From: a bacterium
Lineage (GTDB): Bacteria; UBP15; UBA6099; JAJRTR01
Reading direction: 5' to 3'
Length of the DNA: 31,958 nucleotides
Assembly (NCBI GenBank): GCA_024278215.1
Contig: JAJRTR010000077.1
Coordinates: 1-31,958, forward strand
In this document: piece after piece, positions 6,929-15,891 of the stretch
Numbering within the stretch: position 1 is the stretch's first letter
Layout: every line of letters begins with the position of its first letter
Made by a program: the position numbers and the translations under genes
The notes under the pieces: model-generated
The model's input: the letters and a program-made list of their open reading frames with translations, nothing else
Database searches by the model: none
What the model was told of the DNA's origin: nothing

Positions 6929-9900
6929 TTATTCAGAACCCGTCAATGAATTATTGATTTCGGCCTCCCTGCGATCCAGTTCCTTTTCTTTGACCATGGA
7001 ATAGACTACAGGTATCAGAACCAGAGTGAGGATCAGCGCGGTGAAGAGCCCGCCGACCATGGGCGCGGCAATACGCTTCATGACCTGCGAGCCGCTGCCC
7101 TGCGCAAACATTATGGGCAGCAGACCGATAAGGGTTGTGGATACGGTCATGAGCATGGGCCGGACTCTCATCACGGAGCCCTGGATGGTGGCGTCTTTTA
7201 TGTCCTCATGTGTGTGCAGCGAATCGCTTTTCTCGCGGTCCTCGAAGGAATGTTTGAGAAACATGAGCATTACGATGCCTGTCTCGGCCGCGAGTCCGGC
7301 CAGTGCGATGAAGCCTACATAAACGGCCACACTTGTATTGTAGCCGAGTACGAAGAGCAGCCAGTAGCCGCCCACCAGCGAGAATGGAAGCGAAAGCAGA
7401 ACGATAAATGTTTCCTTGAAGTTGCCGAAATGGAAGTAAAGGAGCATGAAAATAGCCAGGAGCGCCGCCGGGACGACGATTTTCAGGATCGCGGCCGCCT
7501 TCTGCATGTACTCATACTGTCCGCTCCATACGATGCTGTAGCCGGGCGGCAGCTTGATTTTTTCGTTTATGACTTTCTGCGCGTTTTTAACATAGGTGCC
7601 GACGTCGATGCCCCGTAGGTCGACATATATCCAGGCCGTCCGTCTCGAGTTCTCGCTTTTAATGCCCGGCGGGCCTTTCTTGATGGACACCTTGACGAGC
7701 TCGCCCAGCGGCACACGCGCTCCCGACGCTGATATAACCAGCACCCGTTTCAGGGCGGGGATATTGTCGCGAAGTTCTCTCTGGTAACGCACATTCACGG
7801 GATACCGTTCGAGTCCTTCAACGGTTTGGGTCACATTCATTCCGCCGATCGCGCTCATGATTACATCCTGCACATCGCCTGTTGTCAGTCCGTAGCGGGC
7901 AATGGCTTCGCGGTCTATTTTCAAGTCGAGATAGTTGCCGCCTGTCGTCTTTTCGGGATATGCGCTGAGGGTACCGGGTATTCTGGCGACTTCGGACGAA
8001 ATCCGTTGCGCCAGATCGGCGAGCACCGCGAGGTCGTCGCCCATGACCTTGATGCCGACAGGTGTTTTTATGCCGGTCGAGAGCATGTCGATCCTTGTTT
8101 TGATCGGCATCGTCCAGGCGTTTGTGAGACCTGGGAATTGTACGGCGTCGTCGAGTTCTTCGATCAGTTTTTCCATCGTCATGCCTTTGCGCCAGTCTTT
8201 TTTATCCTTCAGCGTTATAGTCGTTTCGATCATGGAAAGAGGCGCGGGATCAGTCGGCGTGTCGGCCCTGCCGATCTTGCCGAAGACTGTTTTCACTTCC
8301 GGGAACTCCTTGATGATTCTGTCGGTCTGCTGCAACAGTTCCTTTGCCTTTGTGATCGAAATACCCGGGTCGGTCGTAGGCATATAGAGCAGGTCGCCTT
8401 CGTTCAGGGGCGGCATAAACTCCGAGCCGATAAATTTGTATGGGATGAACGTCAGCACGAGTATGACGACGGCAACAAGCAGGGTGGCGACCCTGTGCCT
8501 GAGAACGAAACGGATAACGGGCCTGTATACTCTTATGCAAGCCTGGCTCACGGGATGCGTCGCTTCGCTTCGGATATGACCCCGGACGAAATAGAACATA
8601 AGCACCGGAATGATGGTTATGGCGATCACCGAGGAGGAGGCCATCGCGAATGTTTTTGTAAAAGCAAGTGGTTTGAAGAGGCGTCCGCTCTGCTCCTGCA
8701 GCGCGAAGACGGGCAGGAATGAGATGGTGATGATAAGCAGCGAATAGAACAGCGCGGGGCCCACTTCCGTCGCCGCTTCGAGTATTATATCGAAGTGCGG
8801 TTTAGAATTGCCGTATAACTCCATCTTTTTGTGGGCGTTTTCCACAAGCACAACTGAGGCGTCCACCATCACCCCTATAGCAATCGCGATTCCGCCAAGG
8901 CTCATGATGTTGGCGTTTATCCCCATTATGTGCATCAGTATCAGAGTGATCATAACGCCTGCCGGAAGCGTGAACACGGCAACGAAAGCGCTGGGGAAAT
9001 GGAAGAGGAAAATGATGCACACGATGGCGACGACGATTATTTCCTCGACCAGCTTTTCCTTCAGCGTGTCCACTGCCCGCTCGATCAGGGTCGACCGGTC
9101 GTAGACTGTCTTGATCGTCACGCCCGCGGGCAATCCCGATTTAAGACTTTCAAGTTTTTTCTTCACAGCTTCTATAGTTTTCAGAGCGTTTTCGCCCTGT
9201 CGGATCAGGACGATTCCGCCGACAGCCTCACCGCGACCGTTGAGTTCCGCGACGCCGCGCCTCAGCTCCGGCCCGATCTGCACACGCGCGACATTCTCCA
9301 ATAGAATCGGAGTGCCGTTTTTGTCGGCGCCGAGAGAGATTTTCTTTATATCCTCGATCCCCTGTAGGTAGCCGAGGCCGCGCACCATGAATTCCGTTTC
9401 GCCCATCTCCATCAATTTGCCGCCCACGTCGTTGTTGCTGCGCTTTATAGCCATCTTTATTTTTTGAATCGGTATGCCGTAAGCGTCCAGCTTATTCGGG
9501 TCGAGCACGACCTGATACTGCTTGATATAGCCGCCGACGCTCGCCACTTCGGAAACACCCGGCACACTCGTGAGTTCATACTTGAGATACCAGTCCTGGA
9601 TCGAGCGCAGTTGTGCGAGATCGTGTTTTCCTGTAGTGTCTTCGAGGACATACTCATATATCCAGCCGACACCCGTGGCGTCCGGCCCGAGTGTGGGCGT
9701 CACACCGGAAGGAAGCCTTGCCGCCACCGCGCTGAGTTGTTCGAGCACCCGGCTTCGCGCCCAGTAGAGGTCCGTGCCGTCCTCGAAAATGATGTAGACG
9801 AATGAGTAACCGAAAAATGAATAGCCACGCACTACCTTCGAGTACGGAACAGCCATCATCGCCGTGGTCAGCGGATAAGTGACCTGATCCTCGACGATCT

Positions 9901-10075
9901 GCGGTCCCTGCCCGGCATATTCGGTATACACGATGACCTGCACGTCGCTGAGATCGGGGATCGCATCGACGGCGATGTTTTTTATCACATATCCGCCGGC
10001 GACGAACAGGAACAATATGAGGATGATTACAAGAATCCTGTTTTTCAGAGAATATTCAATAACTTTATCAATCAT
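6929..10075 (-). CDS. cusA: CusA-like heavy-metal RND efflux pump, Cu(I)/Ag(I) type
   Basis: The protein has 1048 residues, full length for an HME-RND inner-membrane pump with twelve membrane segments and two large periplasmic loops. The proton-relay motif MVDASVVLVENAHK in membrane segment 4 gives A399, D405 and E412, at the same positions as I recall for E. coli CusA. The periplasmic copper site is intact: LLYM gives M565, LSMIE gives M615 and E617, and RIDM gives R661 and M664. These correspond with a constant offset of eight to E. coli M573, M623, E625, R669 and M672. This predicts monovalent copper/silver rather than Zn/Co/Ni specificity. It is the last gene of the operon, 71 bp after the adaptor gene, and should form a tripartite pump with the adaptor and one or both TolC-like proteins. 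Confidence 0.95.
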   Translation of the reverse strand: MIDKVIEYSLKNRILVIILILFLFVAGGYVIKNIAVDAIPDLSDVQVIVYTEYAGQGPQIVEDQVTYPLTTAMMAVPYSKVVRGYSFFGYSFVYIIFEDGTDLYWARSRVLEQLSAVAARLPSGVTPTLGPDATGVGWIYEYVLEDTTGKHDLAQLRSIQDWYLKYELTSVPGVSEVASVGGYIKQYQVVLDPNKLDAYGIPIQKIKMAIKRSNNDVGGKLMEMGETEFMVRGLGYLQGIEDIKKISLGADKNGTPILLENVARVQIGPELRRGVAELNGRGEAVGGIVLIRQGENALKTIEAVKKKLESLKSGLPAGVTIKTVYDRSTLIERAVDTLKEKLVEEIIVVAIVCIIFLFHFPSAFVAVFTLPAGVMITLILMHIMGINANIMSLGGIAIAIGVMVDASVVLVENAHKKMELYGNSKPHFDIILEAATEVGPALFYSLLIITISFLPVFALQEQSGRLFKPLAFTKTFAMASSSVIAITIIPVLMFYFVRGHIRSEATHPVSQACIRVYRPVIRFVLRHRVATLLVAVVILVLTFIPYKFIGSEFMPPLNEGDLLYMPTTDPGISITKAKELLQQTDRIIKEFPEVKTVFGKIGRADTPTDPAPLSMIETTITLKDKKDWRKGMTMEKLIEELDDAVQFPGLTNAWTMPIKTRIDMLSTGIKTPVGIKVMGDDLAVLADLAQRISSEVARIPGTLSAYPEKTTGGNYLDLKIDREAIARYGLTTGDVQDVIMSAIGGMNVTQTVEGLERYPVNVRYQRELRDNIPALKRVLVISASGARVPLGELVKVSIKKGPPGIKSENSRRTAWIYVDLRGIDVGTYVKNAQKVINEKIKLPPGYSIVWSGQYEYMQKAAAILKIVVPAALLAIFMLLYFHFGNFKETFIVLLSLPFSLVGGYWLLFVLGYNTSVAVYVGFIALAGLAAETGIVMLMFLKHSFEDREKSDSLHTHEDIKDATIQGSVMRVRPMLMTVSTTLIGLLPIMFAQGSGSQVMKRIAAPMVGGLFTALILTLVLIPVVYSMVKEKELDRREAEINNSLTGSE

Positions 10076-10146
10076 CTGTACCCCTGCTTTCTGCGTCAGG
10101 ACTTTTCAAGTGCCTGGGATGGAAACTGAAACTCCCGAGTTCCGAA

Positions 10147-11613
10147 CTACCGGTTGCTGTCCTGCTCGCTGACCGGTTTCTCATTCTCCTGTTTATGTTC
10201 GGAGCGGCTTGCCCTGTTTTCGAATGATTCCTTTTCGTCCGATGTCATCATTTTCGCGATAGCTTCGCGCAGCTTGCTTTCGGAGTCGAGCAGGAACTGG
10301 CCGGATGTAACAACGATCTCGCCCTGCGCGAGGCCGGAGAGAATCCGTGTGTTGCCGCTGTCGTCCTCGACGCCTGTTATCACCTCGCGCGGCTGGAACT
10401 TACCCGCTTTCTTCGCCACGAATACTACGGTTCGTTCGCCTGAATGGATAATCGATTCCGTCGGTACAAACAGAGCGTCGCCGGATACTTCAGACGCTAT
10501 CCTGACAGTAGCGTACATCTGTGGTTTCAGCACGAGAGCGGGATTCGGCATAACTATTCTCACTTTTATATCCCGCGTCTTACTGTCCATGTACGGATAT
10601 ACATAATCGACCACGCCCTCGTACTCCTTGCCCGGCAGATAGGAAAGCTCGATCGTCACCTTCAGTCCCTTCTTCACCAGCGGCGCTTCGTTTTCATAAA
10701 TGTTGGCGTAAACCCACACGGTCGTCAGGTCGGCGATACGGAACAGGTCCGCGCCCTTCTTAAAGAACTTACCTTCGATAGCGTTCAGGTGTGTGAGGTA
10801 ACCGCTTAGCGGAGCGGAGAAAGTCAGTGTTTTTCTGACTTTGCGGGTCTTCTCAAGTGTGCGTATTTCCGAATCCGGAATATCCCAGAACTTCAGCCTC
10901 TTTCGCGCGGCGTTGCTTATGCGTTTCGAGCCGCTGTCGAGGCTCAGGAGGTATTCTTCCTGCGCCGAGACGAGCGCCGGCGAATAGATGTCGTAGAGCG
11001 GCTGTCCCTTTTCGACATAAGCGCCGGTTTCCTGGACATGCACTTTTTCGATCCAGCCGGAGATTTTGGTGTTTATGACCGAAAGGCGGGTTTCGTCATA
11101 ATCCACGTGTCCCACAGTTCTGATAACCCGCGAGAACGGGCCCTTCTCCACCTTTGCCGTGCGAACGCCCATGTTCTGGACGACGGACGGGTCTATCGTC
11201 ACTGTGCTGCCGCCTGCGACATCGTTTTCATACACAGGCACAAGGTCCATACCCATGGGCGACTTCCCCGGTTCGTCACGGACATAACCGGGGTCCATCG
11301 GAGCGACCCAGTAGAGTATCTTGCCCTTGCCTTCAGGCGCGCGCTCCGGCGTGCTTTTCGACGCGCCGGCGCTTTCGCCGCCGCTTTCACGCACAGGAGT
11401 CAGGTTCATTCCGCAGATAGGGCATGTGCCCGGATTGTCTTCCCTGACCTGCGGGTGCATCCCGCAGGTCCAGTACAGTATCCTGTCCGCGGCTTCTTTC
11501 ATCGGACTGTCCGGGCTTATACGGCTGAGGATATGCGGCAGGTGAACAAACTGCCCTGCCACAAAGCCGCCGAATACGAGTACGATAACGAATATAAATG
11601 TTTTAACCTTCAT
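10147..11613 (-). CDS. cusB: CusB-like periplasmic adaptor with two heavy-metal-binding modules
   Basis: The protein has 488 residues and an N-terminal membrane/signal segment (about 4-20). Two HMBD-type modules follow. The first, CGMHPQVREDNPGTCPICGM, carries C50, C64 and C67. The second, APMDPGYVRDEPGKSPMGMD, keeps the methionines but has lost the cysteines, as is common in this adaptor family. The rest is the membrane-fusion core: a biotinyl-lipoyl-like pair around ISGWIEKVHVQETGAYVEKG and FSAPLSGYLTHL, an alpha-hairpin and beta-barrel domains. The C-terminus is a charged tail. The start overlaps the stop of the upstream outer-membrane gene by 4 bp (11610-11613), so translation is probably coupled. 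It should link the pump to the outer membrane channel and pass Cu(I)/Ag(I) to it. Confidence 0.93.
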   Translation of the reverse strand: MKVKTFIFVIVLVFGGFVAGQFVHLPHILSRISPDSPMKEAADRILYWTCGMHPQVREDNPGTCPICGMNLTPVRESGGESAGASKSTPERAPEGKGKILYWVAPMDPGYVRDEPGKSPMGMDLVPVYENDVAGGSTVTIDPSVVQNMGVRTAKVEKGPFSRVIRTVGHVDYDETRLSVINTKISGWIEKVHVQETGAYVEKGQPLYDIYSPALVSAQEEYLLSLDSGSKRISNAARKRLKFWDIPDSEIRTLEKTRKVRKTLTFSAPLSGYLTHLNAIEGKFFKKGADLFRIADLTTVWVYANIYENEAPLVKKGLKVTIELSYLPGKEYEGVVDYVYPYMDSKTRDIKVRIVMPNPALVLKPQMYATVRIASEVSGDALFVPTESIIHSGERTVVFVAKKAGKFQPREVITGVEDDSGNTRILSGLAQGEIVVTSGQFLLDSESKLREAIAKMMTSDEKESFENRASRSEHKQENEKPVSEQDSNR

Positions 11614-13181
11614 TGGGAGTCAGCCCCTTTCTCTACGGCTATTTTTCCGCCGACTGTCTTTTCCAGCAAAGCGAGATTGGTTCGCGCCTTGCGCCTTGCG
11701 CCTTCGAAAGCAAGTTCCTGGTCGAGCAACACCCTGTGCGCGTCCAGCAGGTCGATGAAACTTCCATCGCCGGAAGTGTAATCGCCGAGTGTCGCCTTAT
11801 AAGCGTTGTGCGCTTTCCTGATTATTGATTTTTTATAAGTCGCCGCCGTATTCCTCGATGCGCTGTAATTCGCGAAAAACTTTTCAACCATCGAGTTCGT
11901 TCGATTCCTCATATCCTCGAGCTTTTGCGCGAGGGAGTTCCTTTTATCTTTCACTTCACGCAGGTAAGCGTTCTCGTCCGCGTAGTCCGGCATCGCGCCC
12001 GGCCCCATCGAGCGTGTCATGAAGGCCGCCGCTTTGCCCTGGGTGCCGAGCGAGAGGACTTCCCTGTTCTGGAAGTATGAAAAACCAAGCGAGTAATCGG
12101 GGAACAGTTTCCTGCCGCCCATCTCGATCATGATGTCCATACGCTCGATCATCAACTGCATCGAACGCAACTCCTGTGACCGCGACTGCGCCAGTGCCTG
12201 CAGAGCGCGAAGCCCCGGCACATCAGCCGGGCCCGTTTCGGCAAAGCTGCCCGGTTTCAGCTCGCCGGGCAGGCCGATCACTTCCCGCAGAGCGGTTATC
12301 GCGGCATTTCTCTTCCACTCGAATGTGTCTTCCATGGTCGCGAGTTTGTCGATCCGCATCGATATCTTCACCACGTTGCTGTATTCCGCCATTCCTGTTT
12401 CATAGAGCCTCAAGGCCACTTTATCTATGTCTTTCGCCAGCGACAGGTCCCGGCGTGTTATCTCCAGCGCGGCATCGAGATAGAGGACATTCGCATACTT
12501 GACCTTAACTTCGGCGAGAACGTCGCGAACCACCTTCTCGAAAGCTACTCGCGCGATTTCCACATCTTTGTCTACAGCGTCACCCTTCAGCGACACCATT
12601 CCGGGGAACGGATAGTTCATCTGCACCATGCGCCGGTTTTTCTTCGAACTCGTTTTCGTGTTTATGGATTCCGTGAACCCGAGATACTGCAACAGAACCT
12701 GGTCGAGGAACACAACCTGGTCGTACCTGTTGGCCGCCGCCCTGAGATTGTCTTCCGCCGCTTGAACCGCGGGACTGAAAACAATGGCCGAGGCAAGCAG
12801 CCTGTTCAGTGTAACAGTTCCCGGCAGCGCTCCCGGTGTACCGCCGTTTTCTATTTCCTTATTTATGCGTTCGAGTTCGGCCTGAATCTCCGGCGTCGTC
12901 GATTCTTTCAACAAAGCGGCAACGGAAAGCGGCGTTTTCTTTTTCGACACATCCGCTATAGCCTGCATCGCTTCATCAAAAGCCTTCACAGCATTTTCCT
13001 TATCCGGTGCAAACGAAGCCGGTCGCCCGGTCGCCTTCGCGCCGCTGAGACTCTGCCCGACGAAAGCGGGCCTGTATGTACCGGCCTCGCGCCGCATGTC
13101 GCCATACTGCGAAGCCGCCGCGGGCAGACTGAACGCCGCGATAAGTATGATCGGCAGTATGTGTGCGATTATTCTTTTCAT
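11610..13181 (-). CDS. TolC-family outer membrane efflux protein (first of two)
   Basis: The protein has 523 residues, with a signal peptide (KRIIAHILPIILIAAFSLPAAAS). About 110 residues of extra N-terminal sequence precede the TolC-like repeats. The typical alternation of long amphipathic helices and short beta segments is visible twice (for example LAEVKVKYANVLYLDAALE and the C-terminal GDGSFIDLLDAHRVLLDQEL). There is no lipobox cysteine, unlike E. coli CusC. The stop overlaps the adaptor start by 4 bp, and the start lies one base from the stop of the second TolC-like gene. It is the channel nearest the adaptor gene and so the more likely dedicated partner; that is inference. Confidence 0.88.
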   Translation of the reverse strand: MKRIIAHILPIILIAAFSLPAAASQYGDMRREAGTYRPAFVGQSLSGAKATGRPASFAPDKENAVKAFDEAMQAIADVSKKKTPLSVAALLKESTTPEIQAELERINKEIENGGTPGALPGTVTLNRLLASAIVFSPAVQAAEDNLRAAANRYDQVVFLDQVLLQYLGFTESINTKTSSKKNRRMVQMNYPFPGMVSLKGDAVDKDVEIARVAFEKVVRDVLAEVKVKYANVLYLDAALEITRRDLSLAKDIDKVALRLYETGMAEYSNVVKISMRIDKLATMEDTFEWKRNAAITALREVIGLPGELKPGSFAETGPADVPGLRALQALAQSRSQELRSMQLMIERMDIMIEMGGRKLFPDYSLGFSYFQNREVLSLGTQGKAAAFMTRSMGPGAMPDYADENAYLREVKDKRNSLAQKLEDMRNRTNSMVEKFFANYSASRNTAATYKKSIIRKAHNAYKATLGDYTSGDGSFIDLLDAHRVLLDQELAFEGARRKARTNLALLEKTVGGKIAVEKGADSQ

Positions 13182-13182
13182 T

Positions 13183-14565
13183 TCATTTGCCTCCCATCAC
13201 CGGAAGTGAAGTGCCCAGAACCTGCTCCAGCTTCGCGATGTTCTGAACAAGGTCTGTGCGGGCTCTGGCCCGTGCCAGCTCGAAATTCAGCCACACAGCC
13301 TGAACCTCGAGCATCTCACTGAAAGACGCCTGGCCGGAGTTGTACCACGTTTCCGAAAGTTCCAGCGATTTTCGCGCCTGCGGCACAAGCGTCTTTTCGT
13401 AAAGTTCGATGAGCCGCCCGCTCGTTCTTATCTTGAAAAACAGGTTTTTTATCATCGAGTTTGTCATATTTATTCTTTCCTGTTTTGTGTCCGCGGCGGC
13501 ATTCAATCTGAATCGGGCTTCCTTCACCGCCGCCCTGTTCCTAGTGCGCCACACGGGCAGCGACATGCCGACCGAAACACCCCATGCGTCGCGCCCTCCG
13601 TCCCGCAGCGAAGGGTTGATCGAGTCTCCAATCGTGTTGTACATAAGCCCGACCGTATAGTTCGAACTGCCGGTCTTTTTTGCGAGAGCAATCCCTATTT
13701 CGCCCAGCTCCTTTTGTATCTCCGCCAGCAGAATCTCCTGCCTGTTGGCTTTTGCCGTTGTGTAGAGAGACTCGATGTCGAGTTCCGGGAGAGGCGCTTT
13801 CGCGAGTTCCGAAACAGAGACTTCTGTCTCGGGCGCGCGGTTCAGGAGCGAGTTTATTTTCGTTATTTCAGTCTCCTGAAGTTCTTCGAGCAGCAGCAGA
13901 TCATAGCTGACCTGTGCAATCTGCGACTGCGAGCGCAGGACATCCTGAAGCGGGCTGCCACCTGCCGCATAGTCGCGCTCGGCAACCGCGAGCAGCCGTT
14001 CGACCAGTTTCTTGTTTTCCTGTGTCAGTTGTATCGCCTTACGGAGATACTGGAGTTCCGCGTAACTGGTCCTCAAATCGGTGATAACATCGCGAACGGC
14101 GATCTCGTATTTCAACTGAGCGGCATCCGCCATCTTCGCCGCCCTGTCGCCCTTCAATCGCAGTTTTCCACGTGCCGGAAACATCTGGCTAAGTTTGAAT
14201 TGGCCCCGGTTGGCACCGAGTCTCGTTTCTATCGGAGAAGGGAAGTAGGCATATCCCAGCATGGGATCGGGCAGAGATTTCGCCTGCGGAAACTTCTCGA
14301 CCGCCGCCTGCCACTCCGCCCTCGCGGCGGATATCCCCGCATTATTTTCGTAGGCGGCTTCGATCAGCGAATACAGGGAGGATTGATCGCCGGGAGTTTC
14401 ATCTCCCGCCGGTCGGGCAGTTGTCTCGACCGTTTGCGGCGCAAGGCGGACACTGACGGCGTTGCCGCCGCCAATGTCCGCGACTGCCGCCGAAGCCGCC
14501 GTCAACAGCACAAGCAGTGCCGCTGCCGGAATCACTGCATTATTCCTATTAAAAAACCTCATCAT
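13183..14565 (-). CDS. TolC-family outer membrane efflux protein (second of two)
   Basis: The protein has 460 residues with a signal peptide ending near AASAAVAD. It is a compact, canonical OEP-family protein: SLYSLIEAAYENNAGISAAR opens the first repeat, SLPDPMLGYAYFPSP is a typical early strand segment, and the second repeat ends with YNSGQASFSEMLEVQAVWLN. It is clearly not a recent copy of its neighbour, which has a longer N-terminus and different core sequence. It sits between the DUF3347 gene (92 bp upstream, with a hairpin in the gap) and the other outer-membrane gene. Two channels with one pump raise the possibility of mixed trimers or of partner exchange with another pump elsewhere. 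Confidence 0.9.
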   Translation of the reverse strand: MMRFFNRNNAVIPAAALLVLLTAASAAVADIGGGNAVSVRLAPQTVETTARPAGDETPGDQSSLYSLIEAAYENNAGISAARAEWQAAVEKFPQAKSLPDPMLGYAYFPSPIETRLGANRGQFKLSQMFPARGKLRLKGDRAAKMADAAQLKYEIAVRDVITDLRTSYAELQYLRKAIQLTQENKKLVERLLAVAERDYAAGGSPLQDVLRSQSQIAQVSYDLLLLEELQETEITKINSLLNRAPETEVSVSELAKAPLPELDIESLYTTAKANRQEILLAEIQKELGEIGIALAKKTGSSNYTVGLMYNTIGDSINPSLRDGGRDAWGVSVGMSLPVWRTRNRAAVKEARFRLNAAADTKQERINMTNSMIKNLFFKIRTSGRLIELYEKTLVPQARKSLELSETWYNSGQASFSEMLEVQAVWLNFELARARARTDLVQNIAKLEQVLGTSLPVMGGK

Positions 14566-14600
14566 TATCCCTCCTGTGCAGGCTTGATCTTGATTTCTTA

Positions 14601-14637
14601 CTGAACCGGCGCGTTGTATAAGTACGCGCTGGTTCAG
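14601..14637 (-). terminator. Stem-loop between the DUF3347 gene and the pump genes
   Basis: CTGAACC-G-GCGCGT and ACGCGC-T-GGTTCAG form a 14-bp stem with one G/T mismatch and a 9-nt loop. No long T-tract follows on the minus strand. It may be a partial terminator or an mRNA processing/stability element that gives the first two genes higher expression than the pump genes. Confidence 0.45.
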
Positions 14638-14657
14638 TTTGTTGCAAGAAATCCGGG

Positions 14658-15335
14658 TCAGTGGGTATTTGTCATGTTGTCCATGCGTTCCGAGTGTTCA
14701 TTCTTCCCTTTTTCAGAACCTTTAAACGGGCATCCGCATTTGCCCGACTGCTTTTCGCATGTGCAGTTGCCTTCGCACTCCGCGCACTCTTTCGCCCAGT
14801 CGATGCTCTGCCCGCACATAAGCATATTTCCCTTACCGTAATACGGGTTGCGGGTCTTCTTGTCTGTCTGAAGCCAGTACCCCTTCGCCATCGGGCAGTA
14901 GAACACTCGATATTCCGCCGCCGCTTTTTCGGGCAGGTGATTCTTCACCAGTTCGATGACATTATCACTCAAAGCATAGAACCCGTCCCGGGCTTCCTTC
15001 AGCTTTATGCCCTTTTTCGCGAAAGTCTTTGCCGATATCCTAACATTTCCGAGAGTTTTTATCAGCTTTTCATTTTTCTTCTTATCTTTTTCTGCAAGCT
15101 CGATCGTCGCGTCGACACTCTTCATAATCTCCCCCGCGCTTTTTTCCACATGCTCGACCGTGCTGTTTGCCAGATCGGCATGGACCTGAATGTATCCACT
15201 TACAATCTCCTGGAGATGGTCTTCAATCGTGGGGGCCTTTTTTTCTTTTCCAAGCGCACCTGTCGAGGAAACAAACACAATCAACACAGATGCAACAACA
15301 GTCGATAATACTTTAAGGTAATTCAATGTTTTCAT
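14658..15335 (-). CDS. Periplasmic DUF3347 protein with cysteine-rich metal-binding tail
   Basis: The protein has 225 residues and a signal peptide (about 1-29, ending TGALG). A helical body (about 35-140) leads into the DUF3347 signature: FYCPMAKGYWLQ (C147), RNPYYGKGNMLMCG (C174). Such domains occur alone or fused to CusB-type adaptors and are thought to bind copper. After it comes a tail that the family does not usually have: C184, C187, C191, C193, C200 and C202 within 19 residues, resembling a metallothionein or a small metal chaperone, followed by a hydrophilic, His-containing end. The gene starts inside the stop region of the 53-residue gene upstream (23-bp overlap). It is likely a periplasmic Cu(I) buffer or donor, taking the place of CusF, which is not present here; that role is inference. 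Confidence 0.82.
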   Translation of the reverse strand: MKTLNYLKVLSTVVASVLIVFVSSTGALGKEKKAPTIEDHLQEIVSGYIQVHADLANSTVEHVEKSAGEIMKSVDATIELAEKDKKKNEKLIKTLGNVRISAKTFAKKGIKLKEARDGFYALSDNVIELVKNHLPEKAAAEYRVFYCPMAKGYWLQTDKKTRNPYYGKGNMLMCGQSIDWAKECAECEGNCTCEKQSGKCGCPFKGSEKGKNEHSERMDNMTNTH

Positions 15336-15474
15336 GTTCTACACTCCTTTGGTTTTCTTCGAATTCTTTCCATTCGAGGTCTAATTTATGTTCAAACTGT
15401 TTGTAGAGATAAACAGCCAGGAACACAAGCAATACAACACATGCTGCGATAAATGTTATTTGTATTCTCATCAT
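15313..15474 (-). CDS. Small 53-residue single-pass membrane protein, first gene of the copper operon
   Basis: The frame runs from ATG 15474 to TAA 15313 and is too short for usual ORF cut-offs. It has a good ribosome binding site, GGGAGG (15483-15488), exactly 8 nt before the start. The N-terminus MMRIQITFIAACVVLLVFL continues into one transmembrane helix (about residues 4-24), followed by a charged, amphipathic tail (KQFEHKLDLEWKEFEENQ). The stop overlaps the DUF3347 gene by 23 bp, so the two are probably co-translated. There is no homologous family I recognise. Its position suggests a small accessory subunit, membrane anchor or regulator of the efflux system. A second ATG (15471) directly follows the first and could be used instead. 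Confidence 0.72.
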   Translation of the reverse strand: MMRIQITFIAACVVLLVFLAVYLYKQFEHKLDLEWKEFEENQRSVEHENIELP

Positions 15475-15514
15475 CCCGGATGCCTCCCTTCAAACCAGTG
15501 TCGGCGTCATATAA

Positions 15515-15530
15515 GACAAACTACATGCCA
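15515..15530 (-). promoter_or_regulatory. Sigma-54-like promoter facing the copper efflux operon
   Basis: On the minus strand the sequence reads TGGCATG-TAGT-TTGTC. Against TGGCACG-N4-TTGCW it matches the -24 box except for one base, and has correct spacing; the -12 box has GT in place of the usual GC. A start near 15504 would give a 30-nt leader with the GGGAGG site correctly placed before ATG 15474. The divergent NtrC-type regulator supports the reading; the -12 deviation weakens it. Confidence 0.42.
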
Positions 15531-15875
15531 AACGAAACAAAGAAGTCGACTAATTGTGTCAATAAACAAAAACGCCTGTTAAAATCTTCTTTTTTATCGG
15601 AATTATTATTTCAAAACTTCATAATATCGCAAAGCCCCAACACAGGCACATTTCTTTTTGTGCGTTTTGAATCATCCTGCTGCTTGAAATGCAACACCTT
15701 TGCGTTCAGAATATGTTCAACAGTGTACGAACAGGGGCATGACGTCACAAGAATCTCGCAATATGAAAATATGCGTGAAATACCGCGTGGAAAGCACAGG
15801 GTACGGCAAACCCGTCACAAATTTATTACAGCATATTATTGATACGACAACAGATTGTTTTCATGCGTGAATTGT

Positions 15876-15891
15876 TGGCACAAAGATTGTT
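15876..15891 (+). promoter_or_regulatory. Sigma-54-like promoter facing the histidine kinase gene
   Basis: TGGCACA-AAGA-TTGTT matches TGGCACG-N4-TTGCW at nearly every conserved base with exact spacing; again the -12 GC is GT. Transcription would begin near 15902, about 50 nt before the kinase ATG, which would let the response regulator control its own synthesis. Confidence 0.42.

Noticed and set aside
7826-8722. Plus-strand open frame (298 codons) inside the pump gene
   Set aside because: Shadow of the CusA-like gene; His/Arg-rich with no start signal or motif.
15428-15446. Another sigma-54-like sequence on the minus strand
   Set aside because: The distance between the two boxes is three bases too long, and it lies inside the small membrane protein gene.
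15453-15842. Plus-strand open frame (129 codons) in the divergent control region
   Set aside because: Lacks a ribosome site, spans both the small gene's start and promoter-like sites, and has a translation unlike a real protein.
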